Source: DASRDU01 sp035652435
GTDB lineage: Bacteria; Acidobacteriota; Blastocatellia; RBC074
Assembly: GCA_035652435.1 (NCBI GenBank)
Contig: DASRDU010000180.1
Span: 1 to 64,000 of the forward strand
Length of the DNA: 64,000 bases
Reading direction: 5' to 3'
The notes under the pieces were generated by a model. The model worked only from the letters and a program-made list of their open reading frames with translations. It was not told the DNA's origin and did no database searches. The translations under genes and the position numbers were made by a program. Positions 19,430-27,924 of this stretch are shown in pieces. Within the stretch, counting starts at the first letter, position 1. Every line of letters starts with the position of its first letter.

Positions 19430-21307
19430 ATGCCAGCAGAGAAATCAAATGAATTCGTTCCCGTCAACTTCCTTCCGGCAAAAGTTGATTGTGAGCGGCG
19501 CGCCGACGGCACGCTCGTGCTGCGCTCGCCTGAACCGCTCGGCGATTACCCGCGCCGCACCGGCGATCACCTGGAACACTGGGCGCAGGCACGTCCCGAC
19601 GCAGTGTTTCTGGCGCAGCGCGACGGCGAGGGCTGGCGCAGGCTGAGCTTTGCGCAAGTGATGCGGCGGGTGCGCGGGCTGGGAACGGCGTTGTTGCAGC
19701 GCGACCTTTCTTCCGAACGCCCGGTCGTCATCCTGTCGGAAAATTCGATTGAGCATGCGCTGCTGGCTCTCGCGGCAATGCACGTCGGCATTCCTTACGC
19801 GCCCGTGTCGGCTTCGTATTCACTGGTTTCGCGCGATTTCAAAAAGTTGCGCACAATCTTTTCGCTGCTCACGCCGGAGCTGGTCTTTGTGGACGACGCC
19901 GAGCGATTTATCCCGGCGCTCGCGGCGTTGAGCGATTTCGACTTCGAACTCGTCGCCACGCGCAACGGCGAGAAGCTGCCGCGCAGGGCGACGGCTTTCG
20001 ATTCGCTGCTCGAGCGCGAAGACGGGCCAGCGGTGGCGCGCGCGTTTGAGTGCGTCGGCCCTGATTCGATTGCCAAATTCCTGCTGACTTCGGGTTCGAC
20101 CGGCGAGCCGAAAGCCGTCATCAACACGCAGCGGATGCTCTGCTCCAACCAGCAGGCGCACGCGCAGTGCTGGCCGTTTCTGACCGAAGAGCCGCCCGTC
20201 ATTGTGGACTGGCTGCCGTGGAATCACACGATGGCGGGCAACAACATTTTCGGCGCGGCGCTCGCGCACGGCGGCTCGTATCACATTGACGAAGGCCGCC
20301 CCTTGCCGGGGCTGATCGAAAAGACCGTGCGTAATTTGCGCGAAGTCGCGCCGACCGTCTATTACAACGTGCCGCGCGGTTACGACGCACTGCTGCCTTT
20401 CCTCGAAAGCGACGCCGAATTGCGGCGCAATTTTTTCTCGCGGTTAAAGCTGCTGTGTTACGGCGGGGCGGCGCTGCCCGTCACCGTGTGGGAGCGACTC
20501 AACCGAGTGGCCGAAGCCGAACTGGGCAAGCAGGTTCACATCTGCGCCGGCTATGGCTCGACAGAGACCGCGCCGGGCCTGACCCTGGTGCATTACAAGG
20601 CCGCGCACACCGGAGTCATCGGGGTGCCGATTCCCGGCGCCGCTTTGAAAATGGTTCCGGCGGGTAACACCGGGAAATACGAGTTGCGGGCGAAAGGCCC
20701 CAACGTCACGCCCGGTTATTGGCGGCGCGACGATCTGACCGCCGCGGCCTTCGATGAAGAAGGCTTTTACAAAATGGGCGACGCCGCGCGCCTGGTTGAC
20801 GCGGATGATCCGGCCAAAGGCCTCGAGTTCGCCGGGCGCGTTGCGGAAGATTTCAAACTGACCAGCGGTATCTGGGTCCACACCGGCGCGCTGCGCGTCA
20901 AAGCCATCGCCGCGCTCTCGCCGGTCGCGCAGGACGTTGTCATCGCCGGACAAGACCGCGATGACGTTCGGTTTTTGATCTTCCCGAATCTGGCCGCTTG
21001 CCGCAGTCTGTGCGCTGAATCGGGCGAACAAACACCGCTTGATGAATTGTCGGTGGAGGAACTGGTGAATGATGCGCGAGTGCGAGAACGCGTGCGCGCT
21101 GGCCTGGCAAAGCTGAAAGCGGAAGGCGACGGCAGTTCGACCTGCGCCACGCACGCGATGTTTCTGACCGAACCACCCTCGATTGACGCGGGAGAGATCA
21201 CGGGTAAAGGCTACATCAATCAGCGTGCGGTGTTGGAACGACGGGCGGAGTTGGTTGAGCAGCTATACGCCGCGTCCTTATCGGCGGAAGTTATCGTGGA
21301 TCGTTGA
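19430..21307 (+). CDS. fcs: Feruloyl-CoA synthase
   Basis: A 625-residue ANL-superfamily acyl-CoA ligase closest in my reading to feruloyl-CoA synthases. It would activate ferulate or related hydroxycinnamates with ATP and CoA in the cytoplasm, the first step of side-chain shortening. The AMP-binding loop is LTSGSTGEPKAV; WLPWNHTMAGNN, CAGYGSTETAPG and the C-terminal GEITGKGYINQRAVL are typical of the family. ATG 19430 begins just before the conserved N-terminus (FLPAKVDCERRADGTLVL); ATG 19403 is an alternative and neither has a strong ribosome binding site. No enoyl-CoA hydratase/lyase partner (Ech) is in the window, so the rest of the pathway must be elsewhere. Confidence 0.88.
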   Translation: MPAEKSNEFVPVNFLPAKVDCERRADGTLVLRSPEPLGDYPRRTGDHLEHWAQARPDAVFLAQRDGEGWRRLSFAQVMRRVRGLGTALLQRDLSSERPVVILSENSIEHALLALAAMHVGIPYAPVSASYSLVSRDFKKLRTIFSLLTPELVFVDDAERFIPALAALSDFDFELVATRNGEKLPRRATAFDSLLEREDGPAVARAFECVGPDSIAKFLLTSGSTGEPKAVINTQRMLCSNQQAHAQCWPFLTEEPPVIVDWLPWNHTMAGNNIFGAALAHGGSYHIDEGRPLPGLIEKTVRNLREVAPTVYYNVPRGYDALLPFLESDAELRRNFFSRLKLLCYGGAALPVTVWERLNRVAEAELGKQVHICAGYGSTETAPGLTLVHYKAAHTGVIGVPIPGAALKMVPAGNTGKYELRAKGPNVTPGYWRRDDLTAAAFDEEGFYKMGDAARLVDADDPAKGLEFAGRVAEDFKLTSGIWVHTGALRVKAIAALSPVAQDVVIAGQDRDDVRFLIFPNLAACRSLCAESGEQTPLDELSVEELVNDARVRERVRAGLAKLKAEGDGSSTCATHAMFLTEPPSIDAGEITGKGYINQRAVLERRAELVEQLYAASLSAEVIVDR

Positions 21308-21359
21308 GCAATACTTCATCTGTTTCATCTGCTACAGAGAGATGAAAGGAAATTTCGTC

Positions 21360-22298
21360 ATGATTGACCGAAGACAATTTTTAGGAGTGCTGGCTGCAAC
21401 GCTGGCCGCCGTGGATACGAAAGCGCAATCAACAACCGCGCCTCTTTGGGGCGGGCCGGTGCTGGATATTCACTCCCATTTGCGGCAGGGGTTGGACGCC
21501 AACATGGTTCACATGGAAGGTTGCGGCGTAACGAATGCCGTCCTGCTGGCGCGCGCCACCGCCGTCGAACAGGTCAAAGCCATTCAAGCAAAATATCCCA
21601 AACGCTTCGTCTGGTCAGCGAGTACAGACATCACCAGGCCCGACGCTGTCGAAGCGTTGACCAGGGCCGTTAAGGATGGCGCGCAGGGCTTCGGCGAACT
21701 CAAGTTTCACGTCGAAGCCGACGGCCCGGAGTTGCGCAGGATGTATGCGCTCGCAGCGGAATTAGACGTGCCGATTCTGGTGCATTTTCAGGAGGTGCCG
21801 CACTTCGAGGGCGAAGGCGTCTGGAGTACCGGCTTCAAGCGGTTCGAGGCGATGCTGAAGGCGTATCCGAAGACCAGATTCATCGGCCACGCTGATGCCT
21901 TCTGGGCGAATGTGAGCGCCGATTATGCCAATGAAGCCGCCTATCCAGCCGGGCCGATCAAACGCGGCGGCATCACGGATAAGTTGCTCGGTGATTACGC
22001 CAATTTGTTTGGCGATTTATCGGCGAATTCCGGTAACAATGCTTTGTCGCGCGATCCTGACTTCACGACGGATTTTCTCGCGCGCCATCAAAACAAACTC
22101 GTCTTTGGCAGCGATTGCTCTTGTCTGGACGGACACGGTGGCGGTACCAGCCAAAACAACAACCCGCCAGCGGCGCGCATGCGCGGCAAATGCGTAGCGA
22201 GGGAAACGCTGACCGTACTCAAGCAACACACCAAACCCAATGTGTTTCGCAAACTCACGTGGGAAAACGGACACAAACTTTTCAAGATCAAAGCCTGA
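21360..22298 (+). CDS. Exported amidohydrolase-2 family metal-dependent hydrolase
   Basis: A 312-residue TIM-barrel hydrolase with an N-terminal Tat-like signal (DRRQFLGVLAATLAAV). Metal-site motifs are DIHSHL near the N-terminus, HVEAD and LVHFQEVPHF in mid-barrel, FIGHADAFW, and the catalytic aspartate in FGSDCS. The family (PF04909) includes decarboxylases and lactonases acting on aromatic acids. The ATG at 21360 is chosen because AAAGGA lies nine bases upstream; ATG 21342 is possible. It lies 52 bases after fcs and 29 bases before the esterase gene, so it is likely co-transcribed. The substrate is unknown; an aromatic acid or lactone would fit the context. Confidence 0.82.
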   Translation: MIDRRQFLGVLAATLAAVDTKAQSTTAPLWGGPVLDIHSHLRQGLDANMVHMEGCGVTNAVLLARATAVEQVKAIQAKYPKRFVWSASTDITRPDAVEALTRAVKDGAQGFGELKFHVEADGPELRRMYALAAELDVPILVHFQEVPHFEGEGVWSTGFKRFEAMLKAYPKTRFIGHADAFWANVSADYANEAAYPAGPIKRGGITDKLLGDYANLFGDLSANSGNNALSRDPDFTTDFLARHQNKLVFGSDCSCLDGHGGGTSQNNNPPAARMRGKCVARETLTVLKQHTKPNVFRKLTWENGHKLFKIKA

Positions 22299-22327
22299 AG
22301 GAAAACTCTGTTCAGAGAGGAACAAAG

Positions 22328-23536
22328 ATGAAACGCAAGAAACTGTTCGCAGCTTTTGTCGCCACAATCGCCTGTGTGGCGTTGTCAGTTCCCGCGCCGG
22401 CGCAAGCGCCGAACGCGGCGCCACAAGTCACTTCGCCGGAGGTGCAGGCGGACCGCAAAATCACTTTTCGCCTGCTGGCGCCCAAAGCGGAGAGCGTGCG
22501 ACTGTCTGGCGGCGACATTCCCGGCATGGGTGGGGGCAAGGACATGACGAAAGATGACAAGGGAATTTGGGAAATCACGATTGGCCCCGTCGAACCCGGA
22601 ACCTATCGCTACAGGTTTGACCTGGGCGGCGTGGCGGTGATTGATCCGCGCAATCCTTCGGTCAGCGAATCCAACGGCAACGTCTGGAGCATGGTTCACG
22701 TCCCTGGCTCTGAATTTCAGGACACGAAAAACGTCCCGCGCGGGGCCGTCAGCGCCGTCACGTACTATTCGACAGCGCTCGGCAAATTCCGGCGCATGCA
22801 CGTTTACACGCCGCCCGGTTACGAATCCGGCAAGGGCCAATTTCCGGTCTTTTACCTGCTGCACGGCGCAGGCGATTGCGATGAGTCATGGACTTCAGTT
22901 GGGCGTGCCGGGTTCATCATTGACAATCTGATCGCCGCCGGCAAAGCCAAACCGATGGTCATCGTGATGCCCGCCGGACACACGCGGCAAAACACGCGCT
23001 TCACGCCTCCCCCAACAACGGGAGCGCCGCCGCCCGATGAATTCGTGCAGGATTTCGTCACGGACATCATGCCTTACGTCGAAAAGAATTATCGCGTGCT
23101 GACGGATCGCAACAGCCGCGCGATTGCGGGGCTTTCGATGGGCGGCAACCAAACGCTGAACATCGCGTTGCCGCATCTGGAAAAGTTTGCCTACATCGGC
23201 GTCTACAGTTCCGGTTTGTTCAGCGCGTTTATGCGTGCGCCGCAACCCGGCGCCTCGCGTCCCGCACCGGACGTCATCCCGACCATCACCCCGGCGGGCG
23301 AAGCTTGGGTCAAGCAACATCAGGCCAAACTCGATGACGCGAATTTGAAAAAGGGCCTGAAACTGCTCTGGTTCGCCACCGGCAAGGAAGACTCCCTGGT
23401 GGGCACAACCAAAGGCACGCTCGACTTGTTGAAAAAACACGGCTTCAGCCCTGTTTATCAGGAGACTGCGGGCGGGCATACCTGGATTAACTGGCGCAAT
23501 TACCTGACGGAATTTGCGCCGCAGTTATTCAAGTAA
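22328..23536 (+). CDS. Exported esterase: CBM48-like domain plus esterase-D/feruloyl-esterase domain
   Basis: A 402-residue protein. A signal peptide (ALSVPAPAQA) leads to an N-terminal E-set/CBM48-like domain (~35-120; ITFRLLAPKAESVRLSGGDI) and then an esterase-D alpha/beta hydrolase domain (~135-395). The nucleophile is in GLSMGGNQTL, the oxyanion region near YLLHGAGDCD, and the His is in GGHTWINWRN. This architecture is shared by feruloyl esterases of xylan-degrading bacteria (XynZ-type) and enterochelin esterase relatives. With feruloyl-CoA synthase two genes upstream, release of ferulate from arabinoxylan is a reasonable role. The ATG at 22328 follows AGAGAGG. The longer frame reaching back into the amidohydrolase gene is not real. 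Confidence 0.88.
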   Translation: MKRKKLFAAFVATIACVALSVPAPAQAPNAAPQVTSPEVQADRKITFRLLAPKAESVRLSGGDIPGMGGGKDMTKDDKGIWEITIGPVEPGTYRYRFDLGGVAVIDPRNPSVSESNGNVWSMVHVPGSEFQDTKNVPRGAVSAVTYYSTALGKFRRMHVYTPPGYESGKGQFPVFYLLHGAGDCDESWTSVGRAGFIIDNLIAAGKAKPMVIVMPAGHTRQNTRFTPPPTTGAPPPDEFVQDFVTDIMPYVEKNYRVLTDRNSRAIAGLSMGGNQTLNIALPHLEKFAYIGVYSSGLFSAFMRAPQPGASRPAPDVIPTITPAGEAWVKQHQAKLDDANLKKGLKLLWFATGKEDSLVGTTKGTLDLLKKHGFSPVYQETAGGHTWINWRNYLTEFAPQLFK

Positions 23537-23559
23537 GCGAACAATAAGGACACATGCAC

Positions 23560-24327
23560 ATGATGGAAACAATACTGAAGAGGTCGCTTCTCATTGCATC
23601 TCTGATCTGCGTGGTGGCGCACGCGGGCCAACAGCAGCCCGCGACCGGACAGCAACCCAATCGCCCGGCCCAGTCATACCCTGTGCCGGCAAGCGGTGAC
23701 GAATCCGGCTTTGAGCCAATCTTCGACGGCAAGACGCTCAAGGGCTGGGAGGGCGACCCGAAATATTGGCGCGTCGAGCAGGGGTGTTTAGTAGGCGAAG
23801 TCACCCCTGAGACGATTCTCAAGCAGAATTCCTTCATCATCTGGCGCGGCGGCGTGACGCGAGATTTTGAGTTGAAGGTGGAATACCGCGTCTCGGCGCA
23901 AGGCAACAGCGGAATCAATTATCGCAGTGTCGAGTTGCCTGGTCAGCCCTGGGCGATGAAGGGGTATCAGGCCGACATCGAAGGGCAGGATCGCTGGACG
24001 GGGCAGGTCTACGAGGAACGCGGTCGGACTTTCCTGGCTTTGCGTGGCCAGGTCACGCACGCGACAGAAGGCGGCAAGCGTGAAATCATCGCGTCGCCAG
24101 GTGATGCGAAAGAACTTCAGGCAGGGGTGAAAAAGGAGGATTGGAACCAGTATCACCTGATTATTCGCGGCAACGTACTGATGCACATCCTCAACGGCCA
24201 CGTTATGAGCGTGGTGATTGATGATGACACGAAAGAGCGGCGCTTCGACGGGTTGCTGGGAGTCCAGGTGCATGTCGGCCCGCCGATGAAGATCGAGTAT
24301 CGCAACTTTCGGTTGAAAAAACTGTAA
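23560..24327 (+). CDS. DUF1080 protein (3-keto-disaccharide hydrolase-like)
   Basis: An exported protein of about 255 residues. After a signal peptide comes the DUF1080 beta-sandwich (PF06439): FEPIFDGKTLKGWEGDP, then EYRVSAQGNSGINYRSVE and the C-terminal GLLGVQVHVGPPMKIEYRNF. The family is concanavalin-like; some members hydrolyse 3-keto-glycosides after sugar oxidation. AAGGA is nine bases before ATG 23560, so this start is preferred over ATG 23554 only three bases from the site. It follows the esterase by about 20 bases and probably completes the carbohydrate part of the catabolic run. Confidence 0.85.
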   Translation: MMETILKRSLLIASLICVVAHAGQQQPATGQQPNRPAQSYPVPASGDESGFEPIFDGKTLKGWEGDPKYWRVEQGCLVGEVTPETILKQNSFIIWRGGVTRDFELKVEYRVSAQGNSGINYRSVELPGQPWAMKGYQADIEGQDRWTGQVYEERGRTFLALRGQVTHATEGGKREIIASPGDAKELQAGVKKEDWNQYHLIIRGNVLMHILNGHVMSVVIDDDTKERRFDGLLGVQVHVGPPMKIEYRNFRLKKL

Positions 24328-24394
24328 CGACGATCTACGTCCACACTATGCGGTTGTCTGGCTTAACTCAATAAACTCTGAAGTGGATTACAAC

Positions 24395-24765
24395 ATGAAA
24401 ATCAAATACCTGCTCGTTGCAGCCTGGATGCTTACGCTGTCATTGTTTGTCTTTGGGCAGAAGGCCAATCCTTACGTCAATGTATTTCCGCAGGGGACGA
24501 TCATTCACGATAACGTTCCCTATAACAACGAGGCTGACCCCGGGCACTTGTTGGACTTTATTTGCCGGCGAATGCGAATGGCAAAGTTCCCCTGGTCATT
24601 TTTGTTCACGGCGGAGGCTGGATTTCCAACGATAAATACGCCGATATGGGCTACATGAAAAAAACCATTGCAGAAATCGTAAGCAGCGGTTTTGCCTTAG
24701 CCTTTCAGCACAGGCCGCAGCAATCATCCTTCAGTCTGACCAGCAGTGACGGGCGTCACAGGTAA
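24395..24765 (+). pseudogene. Frameshifted and truncated exported alpha/beta-hydrolase (BD-FAE-like esterase)
   Basis: The first frame (24395 to about 24555) encodes a signal peptide and IIHDNVPYNNEADPGHLLDF. The next frame then continues in register with LPANANGKVPLVIFVHGGGW, the oxyanion-loop motif of bifunctional feruloyl/acetylxylan esterase-type hydrolases. Loss of one T in the run near 24555-24560 explains the shift: restoring it gives LLDFYLPANANG without a break. After IVSSGFALA homology stops and a nonsense tail ends at 24765, so the catalytic Ser and His are missing. This is a recent-looking decay of the last esterase in the catabolic run. Confidence 0.85.
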
Positions 24766-25017
24766 GATAATCGCACTGTGATGGAAAGGCATCACCGTAT
24801 GCACTCAATTCATCTACGCTCCCGGCTGTCCTGAAACAACGCACCCGACAGGTATTTTATTGGTCGTTTGCGGGGAACAGAGCTGATGATCAGCGGACGG
24901 CCTGTGGCACATTCATTGCTCCCGTCCGGGCGGGAGGTTTGCAAAACCCTTCCCGCACTTTACACTTTTCGCTGACGAAGAAGCTCGCAGTGATTTTCCA
25001 ACAAGGAGGATGAGTTG

Positions 25018-25377
25018 ATGAAAAGAGCGATACTGGTTCTGCTGATCACGATGGCCTTTGCCGGCGAAGCCCTGACCGCGCCGTTCGTCTTTCTACAGCC
25101 TGAAACCAGCACTCAAAGCCCGAAGAAAAAGCTGAAGAGGGGGGTAAAGAAGATCGGCAAGGGGACGAAGGAGGTGGGGAAGGCCACGGCGGAAGGGACT
25201 AAGGAGGGCGCAGAAAAAGTCGGCGAGGGCACTGAAAAGGTCGGTAAGAAGACGGTCAAAAGCGTGAAGAAGGCCGGCAAGAAGACCGTCCGGGGGACTA
25301 AAAAGGGCATCAGGAAAGTTGGCGCGGGGACTGAGAAGGTGGGGAAGAAGATCAAGGACTCCGGTAATAATGACTGA
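25018..25377 (+). CDS. Small secreted lysine-rich repeat protein (LEA-like)
   Basis: A 119-residue protein. A signal peptide (RAILVLLITMAFAGEALT) precedes about 80 residues of very low complexity, rich in K, G, E, T and V, built from degenerate repeats around KGTKEVGK, EGTEKVGKK and AGTEKVGKK. Periodic charged amphipathic repeats of this kind resemble late-embryogenesis-abundant proteins and would form a highly basic, probably disordered or helical chain outside the membrane. AAGGAGG lies eight bases before ATG 25018, so it is a real, well-translated gene. Role unknown; desiccation protection or binding of acidic polymers are guesses. Its base composition (A-rich purine runs) differs from that of its neighbours. 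Confidence 0.8.
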   Translation: MKRAILVLLITMAFAGEALTAPFVFLQPETSTQSPKKKLKRGVKKIGKGTKEVGKATAEGTKEGAEKVGEGTEKVGKKTVKSVKKAGKKTVRGTKKGIRKVGAGTEKVGKKIKDSGNND

Positions 25378-25411
25378 CGGGCCGGAGCGCACAATCAATA
25401 TTTGACAGACA

Positions 25412-25446
25412 AGCGAAAAGGCCGGGAATGTTCCCAGCCTTTCGTC
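25412..25446. terminator. Bidirectional terminator between LEA-like gene and frr
   Basis: CGAAAAGGCCGGGAA pairs with TTCCCAGCCTTTCG across a two-base loop, giving an almost perfect stem with a one-base bulge. The A-run before and T-run after allow it to stop transcripts from both converging genes. Confidence 0.8.
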
Positions 25447-25488
25447 TTGATATCGCAGGCCCTGACGGGTGGAGACGGCCCGGGCCGG

Positions 25489-26046
25489 CTACACCTTCAT
25501 GATTTCGTCTTCCTTGTGCTTGCCCAGTTCGGTGATTTTGGCGACGTACTGGTCGGTCAGCTTCTGCACTTCGTCGAGCCCGCCTTTTTCCTCGTCCTCG
25601 GAAATCTGCTTGTCCTTGAGCGCCTTCTTCAGTTTGTCGTTGGCCTCGCGGCGGATGTTGCGGAGGGCGGTTTTGTGATCTTCGGCGAGTTCGTGAACGA
25701 CTTTGGCCATCTGCCTGCGGCGCTCCTCGGTGAGCGGCGGGATCGGGATGCGGATCAGCTTGCCGTCATTCATCGGGTTGACGTTGAGGTCGGAAGTGCG
25801 CAGCGCCTTTTCAATCTCGCCGATCAGCGACGGGTCGAAGGGCTGGACGGTGATCAGCGCGGATTCGGGCGCGTTGATCGTCGCGACCTGATTGAGCGGC
25901 ATCTGCGAGCCGTAATATTCGACATGAATATTATCGAGCAGGCTGGTCGAAGCCCGGCCGGTGCGCACCGTGCCGAGTTTGCGCTTGAAATCTTCGATCA
26001 CGTGATCCATGCGGGTTCTGGTGTCTTTAGCGACGTCCTTGACCAT
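25489..26046 (-). CDS. frr: Ribosome recycling factor
   Basis: Standard 185-residue RRF, which with EF-G splits post-termination ribosomes. Family signatures are FKRKLGTVRTGRASTSLLDN near the N-terminus, IPIPPLTEERRRQMAKVV in the middle and the coiled-coil C-terminus. It ends the rplM-rpsI-rpsB-tsf-pyrH-frr series, about 170 bases after pyrH. GGAGGAAAC upstream supports the ATG at 26046. Confidence 0.98.
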   Translation of the reverse strand: MVKDVAKDTRTRMDHVIEDFKRKLGTVRTGRASTSLLDNIHVEYYGSQMPLNQVATINAPESALITVQPFDPSLIGEIEKALRTSDLNVNPMNDGKLIRIPIPPLTEERRRQMAKVVHELAEDHKTALRNIRREANDKLKKALKDKQISEDEEKGGLDEVQKLTDQYVAKITELGKHKEDEIMKV

Positions 26047-26219
26047 AAGTTTCCTCCTCCGAAAGCGCGGCGCGGGTCGTCAGTAGTCCGGGTGTTCTGA
26101 CGCCGGCGCGATTCGCGTGAACCACGCGATGATTTTTTCCCGAATCGAAGCCCGCTACCGTCAGGGCACGGGCGGGGAGACGTGATGAGTCCAATCAGAC
26201 CGCTTCTGCCCGGGCCCTG

Positions 26220-27002
26220 TCAATCCTGACCCGACGTTTTAGTCTTATGTTTCGATTTAGCCCGGACGAGTGAGCCGATTCGCTCGCCCATCACGACGCG
26301 CCTGATGTTGCCCGGCTCGTGCATGTTGAAGACGATGATCGGCATATTATTATCCTTGCAGAGCGAAATGGCCGAAGCGTCCATCACTTTCAACTCGTCG
26401 CGCAGCAGGCGCATGTAATCGAGTTCCTCGATCTTGACGGCGCTCGCATCCGTGCGCGGGTCGGCGGTGTAAATGCCGCTGACGCCGGTGGCCTTCATCA
26501 GCACGTCGGCCTTGATTTCGAGCGCGCGCAGGGCGGCGGCCGAGTCGGTCGTGAAGTACGGGTTGCCGGTCCCGGCGGCGAAGATCACGAGGCGGCCTTT
26601 TTCCAGGTGGCGCACGGCTCGCCGGCGGATGAACGGCTCGGCGACTTCGCGCATTTCAATCGCCGAGATGACGCGCGTGAACTTGCCTTCCTTTTCGAGC
26701 GCGTCCTGCAGCGCGACGGCATTCATCACGGTCGCGAGCATGCCCATGTAATCGGCCGAGGCGCGATCCATGCCCTGGGCGCTCGCTTTCAACCCGCGGA
26801 AGATGTTGCCGCCGCCGACGACCAGGGCCACTTCGACGCCGAGGTCGGCGACCTCTTTGACTTCGCGGGCGATGCGCCGGGCGACTTTCGGGTCAATCCC
26901 GTAACCGGCGTCGCCCATCAACGCCTCGCCGCTCAGTTTGAGCAGGATGCGCTTGTAAGCGGGCTTTTTCGACTTCTTGTTTCCGTCGGTTGTCTTGGAC
27001 AC
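26220..27002 (-). CDS. pyrH: UMP kinase
   Basis: A 260-residue amino-acid-kinase-fold UMP kinase that makes UDP for pyrimidine nucleotide synthesis. Signatures are RILLKLSGEALMGD, the VVGGGNIFRG loop, and GTGNPYFTTDSAAALRALEI. The start codon is GTG at 27002, preceded by GGGG; the N-terminal lysine-rich stretch (TTDGNKKSKKPAYK) and a basic C-terminal tail extend the usual ~240 residues slightly. It is downstream of tsf in the common bacterial order, with a hairpin between them. Confidence 0.97.
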   Translation of the reverse strand: MSKTTDGNKKSKKPAYKRILLKLSGEALMGDAGYGIDPKVARRIAREVKEVADLGVEVALVVGGGNIFRGLKASAQGMDRASADYMGMLATVMNAVALQDALEKEGKFTRVISAIEMREVAEPFIRRRAVRHLEKGRLVIFAAGTGNPYFTTDSAAALRALEIKADVLMKATGVSGIYTADPRTDASAVKIEELDYMRLLRDELKVMDASAISLCKDNNMPIIVFNMHEPGNIRRVVMGERIGSLVRAKSKHKTKTSGQD

Positions 27003-27021
27003 GATGCCCCGGGTCGTTATG

Positions 27022-27074
27022 ACCCGCGGGGGCTCCGGCGAAGTGCGTCTTCCGGGCGGGAGCCCCCCGCGGGT
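27022..27074 (-). terminator. Intercistronic hairpin between tsf and pyrH
   Basis: ACCCGCGGGGGCTCC at 27022-27036 pairs with 27058-27074 with one bulged base, giving a GC-rich stem of about 15 pairs just after the tsf stop. In the direction of these genes there is no uridine run, so it probably only reduces transcription into pyrH or protects the upstream mRNA end. Confidence 0.6.
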
Positions 27075-27076
27075 TT

Positions 27077-27742
27077 TTAGTCCTGCTTGACGGCCGCCGC
27101 GACTTCGGCGGCGAAATCATCCTGACGCTTCTCCAGACCCTCGCCCATCTTGAAGCGGGCGAAGCGGCGGATGCTGACCTTCTCGCCGGTCTTGGCCGTG
27201 AGCTGCGTCGTCAGGTCGCCGACCGTGATCGTCTGGTCGCGGACGAAGGGCTGTTCGAGCAGCACGGTCTCGGTCAGGAATTTAGCGATGCGGCCTTCGA
27301 CCATCTTCTCCAGGATGTTCTCAGGCTTGTTCGCGTTCTTCGGGTCGGCTTTGGCCTGACCGAGGGCGATCTCCTTCTCCTTCGCGATCACGTCTGCCGG
27401 GACCTGATCCTTGCTGACGTACTGCGGCTCGGACGCGCAGATGTGCATCGCCACGTCCTTGACGAAGTGCTGGAAGTCTTCGGAGCGCGCGACGAAGTCG
27501 GTCTCGCAGTTGACTTCGACCAGCACGCCGACCTTGCCGCCCATGTGAATGTAGGAGCCGACGCTGCCTTCGGCGGCGATGCGGCCCTCGCGCTTCTTTG
27601 CGCTCGCGAGGCCCGCCTTGCGCAGGATCTCAATCGCCTGCTCCTCGTTGCCGTTGGCCTCGGTCAGTGCCTTCTTGCAATCCATCATCCCCGCGCCGGT
27701 CTTCTCGCGCAGGGCCTTTACTGCTTCCGGATTAATTGCCAT
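27077..27742 (-). CDS. tsf: Elongation factor Ts
   Basis: A 221-residue guanine nucleotide exchange factor for EF-Tu. The N-terminal UBA-like region (MAINPEAVKALREKTGAGMM, DCKKALTEANGNEEQAIEIL) and the core (VGVLVEVNCETDFVARSEDF) are typical. It is the short bacterial form, not the ~280-residue enterobacterial one. GGAGGT sits about ten bases before ATG 27742; the longer in-frame extension is not coding. It follows rpsB as usual. Confidence 0.98.
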   Translation of the reverse strand: MAINPEAVKALREKTGAGMMDCKKALTEANGNEEQAIEILRKAGLASAKKREGRIAAEGSVGSYIHMGGKVGVLVEVNCETDFVARSEDFQHFVKDVAMHICASEPQYVSKDQVPADVIAKEKEIALGQAKADPKNANKPENILEKMVEGRIAKFLTETVLLEQPFVRDQTITVGDLTTQLTAKTGEKVSIRRFARFKMGEGLEKRQDDFAAEVAAAVKQD

Positions 27743-27924
27743 TTTTATCTTACCTCCAATAAAAGCGGTGAGCAGCGGGCAGTGAAAAACTTCGGGCAAT
27801 GCCCGCCTTCTGATACTTTGCAAAACGGCGCAGCCGGGACGTGATCTGCGCGGCTGCGCCGTGGTTACTTCAAGCGGCCTTCTGTGATGACAGAACGCCG
27901 CGGGGAATTCTGAAATCAGACGAG

